NCBI RefSeq assembly: GCF_014534645.1 | Contig: NZ_JACVQF010000158.1 | Coordinates: forward strand, 46,560 to 110,559 | Length of the DNA: 64,000 nucleotides | Source of the DNA: Streptomyces griseicoloratus | Lineage (GTDB): Bacteria; Actinomycetota; Actinomycetes; Streptomycetales; Streptomycetaceae | Direction of reading: 5' to 3' | Shown here: positions 57,749-64,000 of the stretch, piece by piece | Position numbering within the stretch: the stretch's first letter is position 1 | Layout: each line of letters starts with the position of its first letter | Position numbers and translations under genes: made by a program | Notes under the pieces: generated by a model | Told to the model about the DNA's origin: nothing | The model's input: the letters and a program-made list of their open reading frames with translations, nothing else | Databases searched by the model: none

Positions 57749-58525
57749 GTGCCGTCGAGCACGTCCAGGACCCGCCGCAGGAGATGGCTCACCGCACCCC
57801 TCGGTGCCCTCGCCCTCGTCGTCGCCTTCCCCGCCACCGCCTTCGCCGCCCCGCCCCCGGCGCTGCCCGGCAACGCCGACGCGCTGGAGCGGACGTACCA
57901 GCCGGCCTACGACTACGACACCGACGGCTGCTACCCGACTCCGGCCATCGGCCCCGACGGAACGGTCAACGGCGGCCTCAACCCGACCGGCGCCCTCAAC
58001 GGGAACTGCCGGGACGCGGCCGACCTGGACAACACCAACGGCTACTCGCGGGCCAAGTGCGACAACGGCTGGTGCGCCTACATGTACGGCCTGTACTTCG
58101 AGAAGGACCAGGCCCTGCCCGGCAGCAGCCTCGGCGGTCACCGGCACGACTGGGAGCACGTGGTGGTGTGGGTGCAGAACGGCACGGTCCAGTACGTGTC
58201 GACCTCCAACCACGGTTCGTTCACCGTGCACGCGAGGTCGGCGATCCGCTTCGACGGCACGCACCCGAAGATCGTGTACCACAAGGACGGGATCAGCACC
58301 CACTGCTTCCGCCCGGCCACCTCGAACGACGAGCCGCCGGAGAACCACAAGGGCACCTGGCAGTACCCGGCCCTGGTGGGGTGGAACGGCTACCCGGTCG
58401 GCCTGCGCGAACGGCTGAGCGCGTACGACTTCGGCAGCGCCAACTTCGGTCTGAAGGACTCCGCCTTCGCCTCCCACCTGGCGGCGGCCAAACCCTCCGG
58501 CATCCCCTTCGACCCGTACGCGTGA
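57749..58525 (+). CDS. Secreted NPP1/NLP-family necrosis-inducing-like protein
   Basis: A 258-residue exported protein. The signal peptide runs to about residue 33 ([21 protein letters not shown]). The NLP signature GHRHDWE is at residues 130-136, with the surrounding [30 protein letters not shown], and the two Cys residues needed for the fold are seen. Eukaryote-type NLPs form pores in plant membranes; bacterial relatives have unclear targets. GTG 57749 is preceded by GAGGAGGAC. It stands alone, upstream of hemC. The heptapeptide is intact, so metal binding is likely. Confidence 0.92.
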   Translation: MPSSTSRTRRRRWLTAPLGALALVVAFPATAFAAPPPALPGNADALERTYQPAYDYDTDGCYPTPAIGPDGTVNGGLNPTGALNGNCRDAADLDNTNGYSRAKCDNGWCAYMYGLYFEKDQALPGSSLGGHRHDWEHVVVWVQNGTVQYVSTSNHGSFTVHARSAIRFDGTHPKIVYHKDGISTHCFRPATSNDEPPENHKGTWQYPALVGWNGYPVGLRERLSAYDFGSANFGLKDSAFASHLAAAKPSGIPFDPYA

Positions 58526-58583
58526 CCCCGCCCGAAGGGGCGTCGCAGGGCCGGCGCACCCCCGAGGGCACTATCGTGTCCGC

Positions 58584-59519
58584 ATGTCCGTCCCCGAACT
58601 GATTCGCATCGTCTCCCGCGACTCCCCCATGGCCCTCGCCCAAGTGGAGCGCGTCCGGGCCGAGTTGGCGGCCCTCCACCCCGGCGTGCGCACCGAGGTC
58701 GTACCGGTGAAGACGACCGGCGACAAGTGGCTCGGCGACCTGTCGCAGGTGGAGGGCAAGGGCGCGTTCACCAAGGAGGTCGACGCCGCGCTGCTGGCGG
58801 GTGAGGCCGATCTCGCCGTGCACTGCGTCAAGGACGTGCCCGCCGACCGGCCGCTGCCGGCGGGCACGGTGTTCGCCGCGTTCCTGAAGCGGGACGACAT
58901 CCGCGACGCCCTCGTCCACCCGGACGGGCTCACCCTCGACGAACTCCCGGCCGGGACCCGTGTCGGCACCTCCTCGGTGCGCCGGATCGCCCAGCTGGCC
59001 GCCACCCATCCGCACCTGCGGTGCGTGCCGTTCCGCGGCAACGCCAACCGGCGCCTGGCGAAGCTGGCCGCCGGTGAGGCGGACGCCCTGCTGCTGGCGG
59101 TCTCCGGGCTGGAGCGCATCGGCCGCGGCGACGTGATCAGCGAGGTGCTGTCCACGGAGACGATGATGCCGCCGATCGGCGCCGGCATCCTCGCCCTGCA
59201 GTGCCGGGAGGGCGACACCGACCTCATCGACGCGGTCAGCGGCCTCGGCCACCCGGACACCCATCGGGAGGCCACGGCCGAACGCATGTTCCTGCACGTC
59301 CTGCAGGGGCACTGCAACAGCCCGATCGCCGGGTACGCGCGCGTGGACCGCGGCGGGGAACTCTCCCTGCGGGCCTGTGTGTTCACCGCCGACGGCAAGG
59401 TCCGGCTGAACGCGCACGAGTGGGCCGGCCGGCTCGACGCGGCCACGCTCGGCACGTCGGTCGCCGTGGCCCTGCTGCGTCAGGGTGCCCGCGAGATCAT
59501 CGACGGCATCCCGCACTGA
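58584..59519 (+). CDS. hemC: Hydroxymethylbilane synthase
   Basis: A 311-residue enzyme (porphobilinogen deaminase) that links four porphobilinogens in haem and related pathways. Motifs: VAHVKDVP-like [15 protein letters not shown] at 78-93, SSVRRIAQL at 130-138 and the dipyrromethane cofactor Cys244 in [13 protein letters not shown]. No ribosome-binding site is seen; TATCGT lies six bases before ATG 58584 so the message may be leaderless. Streptomyces normally carry hemC beside hemA and hemD; here it is isolated, which suggests a second copy or a biosynthetic role. Confidence 0.93.
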   Translation: MSVPELIRIVSRDSPMALAQVERVRAELAALHPGVRTEVVPVKTTGDKWLGDLSQVEGKGAFTKEVDAALLAGEADLAVHCVKDVPADRPLPAGTVFAAFLKRDDIRDALVHPDGLTLDELPAGTRVGTSSVRRIAQLAATHPHLRCVPFRGNANRRLAKLAAGEADALLLAVSGLERIGRGDVISEVLSTETMMPPIGAGILALQCREGDTDLIDAVSGLGHPDTHREATAERMFLHVLQGHCNSPIAGYARVDRGGELSLRACVFTADGKVRLNAHEWAGRLDAATLGTSVAVALLRQGAREIIDGIPH

Positions 59520-59546
59520 GCCGCCGGCGGCCCGCCCCGCACCGGG

Positions 59547-60071
59547 TCAGGCGGTGCCCTCCTCCGCCTGATCCCGCAGGAAGGTGCTCACCTGGTGCGC
59601 CAGGCCGCCGTCCCGCCCCGCGCACCCGGGGGCGCCCGCGGCCCCCTCGTACAGCCCCAGGCCGCCGGTCCACAGCCGGCGGCCGGCCCACTCCTCGTCC
59701 ACCCGCAGCTGCACCTGGACGTCCACCTGGCCGAGGCTCGCCTCCGGGCCGGCCGCGTAGAGCACGGCGGTGGCCCGGCGCAGCGGGTAGACGTCGAAGC
59801 CCTCGATGAACTGCGAGTTGCGCCAGTCCAGGAACGCGCTCTCCCCGTCGGGGCCGATCCGTACGTCGATCTGCCCGTCCTCCAGGTGGATGCCGAAGTG
59901 CCGGACGCCCCGGTTCTCGACGGTCACGCGGAGGCGGAAGTACGTCAGCCCCTCGGCGGCGTCGTCGCGACCCCGCGGCGGCTCGGCCGGCTCAAGACGG
60001 TGGACGCGGACCCGCAGGCCGGCGTGTTCGTCGTACTCCTGCCAGTCCCCGACCACGTTCGGCTCGTACAC
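59547..60071 (-). CDS. Hypothetical protein with beta-rich domain, 174 aa
   Basis: A 174-residue cytoplasmic protein beginning MYEPNVVGDWQEYDEHAGLRVRVHRLEP, with beta-strand-like segments (LTYFRLRVTVENRGVRHFGIHLEDGQIDVRIG, ATAVLYAAGPEASLGQVDVQVQLRVDEEW). It resembles DUF4352-type domains lacking a signal peptide, but the assignment is weak. GTG 60071 follows GAGAGGTG. It is convergent with hemC. Confidence 0.7.
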   Translation of the reverse strand: MYEPNVVGDWQEYDEHAGLRVRVHRLEPAEPPRGRDDAAEGLTYFRLRVTVENRGVRHFGIHLEDGQIDVRIGPDGESAFLDWRNSQFIEGFDVYPLRRATAVLYAAGPEASLGQVDVQVQLRVDEEWAGRRLWTGGLGLYEGAAGAPGCAGRDGGLAHQVSTFLRDQAEEGTA

Positions 60072-60678
60072 GGTGCACCTCTCGCCCTCTCGAAGCTGCT
60101 TCCTATCTGTGTGCTCTGTGCACTGTCAAATGAGCAGAATGCGCTGTGGCCAGGGAATTCACCCCTTTTGATCGGCGATCAAGCGCTGCGCTGGAGATAT
60201 CCGTCCACGGGCCGCGGGACGATCACGGCGGGCGTGCCGCACATCACGTTCCGCGAGGAGCCGCGGTGAGCCTCCCGCGAGGGCGCCGAAGGCGCAGGCC
60301 GGCAGGGTCGGGCGGGGCATCGGCGGGTGCCGGCGGGGCCGGCGCCACGGAGCGGACGGCCCGCGCCCGTGGGCCGGTTGACCGGCGCCGGGACCGAATG
60401 GCCCGGCAAGGAGGGCTCCTTGGCAGGGTCCGGGACGCCGGTGCGGGCGCGCACCGCCGTTCGGGCGGCGGACCCGCACCAGTCATGTCAGAATCCATAC
60501 ATATGGGGACTTGTTTCGACATATGGGTGACAGGGAATCCCCCTCCCAGTGCTTCGGACAGGAGGCACGTCCGTGGGAGTCGGCCCGCCCGCGACCCCGG
60601 TTGGCTCCGCGAGGTCCGCGTTCACCCGTTTCATGGCGTTCTGTCCGCCCAGCACCCCTGCTGAGGGAGGTGCGCACC
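60072..60678. other. 607-base promoter region upstream of the sigma factor
   Basis: Between a leftward start at 60071 and the sigma factor start. No credible gene. The segment near 60110-60170 and 60480-60535 is less GC-rich than the surroundings and is a likely promoter; a direct repeat of CATATGGG is at 60500 and 60520. A promoter for the leftward gene is expected near 60100. Confidence 0.55.
60500..60527. promoter_or_regulatory. CATATGGG direct repeat, 20-base phasing
   Basis: CATATGGG occurs at 60500-60507 and 60520-60527, on the same face of the helix, about 150 bases before the sigma factor start. Each contains the palindrome CATATG. They may be activator or sigma-factor recognition sites. 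Confidence 0.5.
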
Positions 60679-61470
60679 ATGCGTGTCGCCAGCAGAACCA
60701 AGCCGCACCCGCACGACGACGCCCCCGACACGGCCGCCGCTTTCGACCGTCTCGTGCGGATGCCGGAGGGCCCGGAACGCAAGGCGCTGAGGGACGAGCT
60801 GATCCAGGTCTGGCTGCCCATGGCCGAGCGGATCGCCGTCCGCTTCCGGGGCCGCGGCGAGAGCCTGGAGGACCTGTACCAGGTGGCGGCCCTGGGGCTG
60901 GTCAAGGCCGTCGACCACTACGACCCGGTGCGCGGCCACGCCTTCGAGGCCTACGCCGTACCGACCGTGACCGGGGAGATCAAGCGGCACTTCCGCGATC
61001 ACATGTGGACGCTGCACGTGCCGCGCCGGATCCAGGACCTGCGCAACCGGGTGCGGCGCGCCGCGAAGGAGCTGGCGCAGACGACGCCGGGGCGCGCCCC
61101 CACGGTCGAGGAGATCGCCGAGCACGCGCACCTCACCACGGTCGAGGTGCGCACCGGAATGGAGGCGCTGGAGTGCTTCTCCGCCCTCTCGCTGGAGGCC
61201 GAGATGCCCGGAACCGACGGGTACGCCCTCGGGGACGCGCTCGGCGGGCCGGATCCGGCGTTCGACACCGTCGTGGACCGGGTGGCCGTGCGCCCCTGTC
61301 TGGAGGCGCTGCCGGAGCGCGAGCGCACCATTCTCTACCTGCGCTTCTTCCGGGGGATGACACAGAGCCGGATAGCGCAGCAGCTCGGCATCTCCCAGAT
61401 GCACGTCTCCCGGCTGCTGAGCGGCTGCTTCGCCCAGATCCGCGAGGAGATCCTCGCGGAGAGCGGCTGA
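60679..61470 (+). CDS. SigB/SigF-family RNA polymerase sigma factor
   Basis: A 263-residue group 3 sigma factor. Region 2 (about residues 50-120) has YQVAALGLVKAVDHYDPVRGHAFEAYAVPTVTGEIKRHFRDHMWTLHVPRRIQDL, and regions 3 and 4 follow: TVEEIAEHAHLTTVEVRTGMEAL and LPERERTILYLRFFRGMTQSRIAQQLGISQMHVSRLL. In Streptomyces these factors control stress response and sporulation and are held by an anti-sigma kinase. No anti-sigma gene is next to it. ATG 60679 has GGGAGGTG upstream. Confidence 0.95.
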   Translation: MRVASRTKPHPHDDAPDTAAAFDRLVRMPEGPERKALRDELIQVWLPMAERIAVRFRGRGESLEDLYQVAALGLVKAVDHYDPVRGHAFEAYAVPTVTGEIKRHFRDHMWTLHVPRRIQDLRNRVRRAAKELAQTTPGRAPTVEEIAEHAHLTTVEVRTGMEALECFSALSLEAEMPGTDGYALGDALGGPDPAFDTVVDRVAVRPCLEALPERERTILYLRFFRGMTQSRIAQQLGISQMHVSRLLSGCFAQIREEILAESG

Positions 61471-61519
61471 GCCGTCCGGCCCGGGCTCCGGCCGCTCCGG
61501 GCTCTCACCGCTCCGACTC

Positions 61520-61840
61520 TCACCGCTCCGGTGGGGCTCCGGGGATCTGCGTGGGGCCGTGGTGGTCCAGGGCGTCCTCCAGCGCGACCCGGATCTCGGC
61601 CGGCATCACTCCGGTGCGCCCCCAGATGAGGATCAGTTCCGCCACGTTGCGCAGTTTGATGTTCGTATGCTGGGAAACCTCCTTCAGTACGACCCATCCT
61701 TCGTCCGGCGCCACCCGGCCGAGTGCGACGATCATCCCGATCGCCTGGTCGACGACGGCGTGCGAGACGACCGCCTCCTTCAGCTGCCGGACCTGTTCCT
61801 GCAGCTCGAATATCTGGTCCGAGCCCCCGTCCGTGGGCAT
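61520..61840 (-). CDS. ANTAR-domain protein
   Basis: A 106-residue RNA-binding antiterminator-type protein. After a coiled-coil (FELQEQVRQLKEAVVSH), the ANTAR core is VVDQAIGMIVALGRVAPDEGWVVLKEVSQHTNIKLRNVAELILIW with the conserved Ala, Gly and Gln positions. It has no receiver or GAF domain, so activity must come from a partner. ATG 61840 follows GGAGGT. It is convergent with the sigma factor gene. It may bind mRNA leaders of target genes. Confidence 0.88.
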   Translation of the reverse strand: MPTDGGSDQIFELQEQVRQLKEAVVSHAVVDQAIGMIVALGRVAPDEGWVVLKEVSQHTNIKLRNVAELILIWGRTGVMPAEIRVALEDALDHHGPTQIPGAPPER

Positions 61841-62067
61841 GGTCACCTCCGGGTCCGGCGCGTCGTGGCCGCTCGTGCCTCGCGGTACTGCTCCGACCCA
61901 TCCATCGTCGCCACTCGGCCCACCGCGTGCCACTGGGCCGTCCGGGGCGGACGGGTCACCGTTTCGGTGCCGCGCCCGGGGTACTCGGCAGGCGCCCCCC
62001 GCGGTTCCGGACGGACACTGGTGTGGAACCGGTGACTGCCGGTGGACGAGATCAGGACGCGACTGCC

Positions 62068-62874
62068 ATGAACCACGACACGACCGCTCCCTCCGGTGCG
62101 AAGAGCCGCCTGTCCACGCACTCCGTGTTCGGGGCCCCCTGCTGGGTCACCCTGACCAGCCGTGACCTGAAGGCCACCGAGGAGTTCTACTCCGCCGTAC
62201 TGGGCTGGCAGTGGCGGCCGGCCAGGCTCGGCGATCACTTCCGGATCGCCCTGGCCGGCGGGGCGCCCGTGGCCGGGATCGCCGCCGTCGCCGCGATGTG
62301 GCAGATGGCGGTGGCATGGACCCCGTACTTCGCCGTGGCCAGCGCCGACGAGGCCGCCTCGCGGGTGCAGGAGCGCGGCGGCACGGCCGCGGTCGGGCCG
62401 ATCTCCCTCCCGCCCGGCCGCGCGGCCCTGCTGGCCGACCGGGACGGGGCGACCTTCGGGGTCTGGGAGGGCGAGCTGTTCACGGACTGGGAGACCTGGC
62501 GCAACTCCCGGCCCGCCTTCATCCGGCTGCACACCCGTGACGCGTTCGACGCGGCCATGTTCTACGGCGAGATCTTCGACTGGGCCTCGGACCGCCCCGG
62601 CTGCTGCGAGGTGGAGTACGACGGCGACGAGGTGCTGCTGCGCAGCCAGGGCGACGTGGTGGCGCGGATCGAGTCGGGCGCCCTGGAAGCGGCGCCCGAT
62701 CCGACCATCCGGCCGCACTGGCAGGTCCATTTCGCCGTCGACGACGTCGCCGCGTGCGCGCGGGCCGCGGAACTGCACGGCGGCAGCGTCCTGTCCGAGA
62801 GCGAGGAGGAGGCCGTGCTCCGTGACGCCGACGGCGCGCAGTTCACGGTGACCGCGCGCGGAGTCGAGCACTGA
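62068..62874 (+). CDS. VOC-superfamily protein with two glyoxalase-like domains
   Basis: A 268-residue cytoplasmic protein of two VOC domains: residues 22-130 (APCWVTLTSRDLKATEEFYSAVLGWQWRPARLGDHF) and residues 145-265 (AFIRLHTRDAFDAAMFYGEIFDWASDRPGCCEVEYDG). The N-terminal half has W-x-x-L near PCWVTL; conserved metal His/Glu residues are partly absent, so it may bind rather than convert. Start ATG 62068 with AGGA upstream at a long spacing. It is divergent from the ANTAR gene and convergent with glgX. Confidence 0.88.
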   Translation: MNHDTTAPSGAKSRLSTHSVFGAPCWVTLTSRDLKATEEFYSAVLGWQWRPARLGDHFRIALAGGAPVAGIAAVAAMWQMAVAWTPYFAVASADEAASRVQERGGTAAVGPISLPPGRAALLADRDGATFGVWEGELFTDWETWRNSRPAFIRLHTRDAFDAAMFYGEIFDWASDRPGCCEVEYDGDEVLLRSQGDVVARIESGALEAAPDPTIRPHWQVHFAVDDVAACARAAELHGGSVLSESEEEAVLRDADGAQFTVTARGVEH

Positions 62875-62887
62875 CCTCACGGCCGGC

Positions 62888-64000
<1,113 letters not shown>

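Noticed and set aside
60500-60540. A standard SigB promoter GTTT...GGGTAT before the sigma factor gene.
   Set aside because: GTTT and GGGTGA are present but only eight bases apart, not the 14-16 expected.

Overview
High-GC DNA (codon third positions almost all G or C, many GTG starts, dense SRPBCC, SpoIIE-phosphatase, MFS and TetR/LacI/AraC genes). This is a chromosomal segment of a Streptomyces or very close relative, and reads like a chromosome-arm accessory region: small transcription units on alternating strands, many secreted proteins and stress enzymes, no rRNA or tRNA that I can see, and no transposase or CRISPR array. The window opens inside a pilin/TadE-like secreted protein gene and closes inside a glycogen-debranching enzyme gene (glgX).

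Layout. 1-7 kb: partial TadE-like gene, a ProP-type MHS transporter, a DMT permease, then a leftward four-gene operon SRPBCC protein > FAD amine-oxidase/phytoene-desaturase-like enzyme > SDR > pyrimidine-dimer-glycosylase-like protein. 7-12 kb: two secreted proteins (one a streptogrisin-type protease with a LacI-type palindrome before it), small membrane proteins and a CPA2 cation/proton antiporter. 12-17 kb: a tiny zinc-ribbon-like protein, a CYP152-type P450 peroxygenase, twin secreted SH3-like proteins, a secreted protein, and mannose-6-phosphate isomerase. 17-23 kb: SRPBCC protein, GAF-SpoIIE phosphatase, a tight three-gene operon (Pol-beta-type nucleotidyltransferase, BON protein, calcineurin-like phosphoesterase), a GNAT with a perfect CebR-box, a DoxX-like and a hemerythrin protein. 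23-31 kb: GT9 glycosyltransferase overlapping an SDR/epimerase that has lost its catalytic residues, an MFS exporter, a repeat-rich non-coding tract, and an ArsB/SLC13-like permease apparently starting at CTG. 31-39 kb: catalase, TetR regulator with tandem operators before an alcohol dehydrogenase, a vestigial SDR, a PucR-type regulator, YciO, and dienelactone hydrolase.

39-47 kb is a complete fructan/sucrose utilisation locus: a Tat-exported GH32 levanase faces a sugar ABC transporter (binding protein and two permeases, no ATPase) co-transcribed and overlapping with a cytoplasmic GH32 fructosidase; a LacI repressor follows on the other strand. Two sites sharing ACGAGTTAGG in inverted orientation sit in the divergent promoter region. 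Downstream of lacI are two degenerate extra copies of its 3' end.

47-64 kb: aldo/keto reductase, a stand-alone LigD-type 3'-phosphoesterase and, 8 kb on, a stand-alone ATP-dependent DNA ligase; a PAS-PAS-GAF-PP2C-HATPase signalling protein, a peroxiredoxin, AraC/MFS and TetR/MFS divergent pairs, an NPP1-family secreted protein, a hemC, a SigB/SigF-type sigma factor, an ANTAR protein, a double-VOC protein and partial glgX. Many products fit oxidative, DNA-damage or cell-envelope stress (catalase, peroxiredoxin, hemerythrin, ligase, phosphoesterase, sigma factor), but they are separate transcription units.
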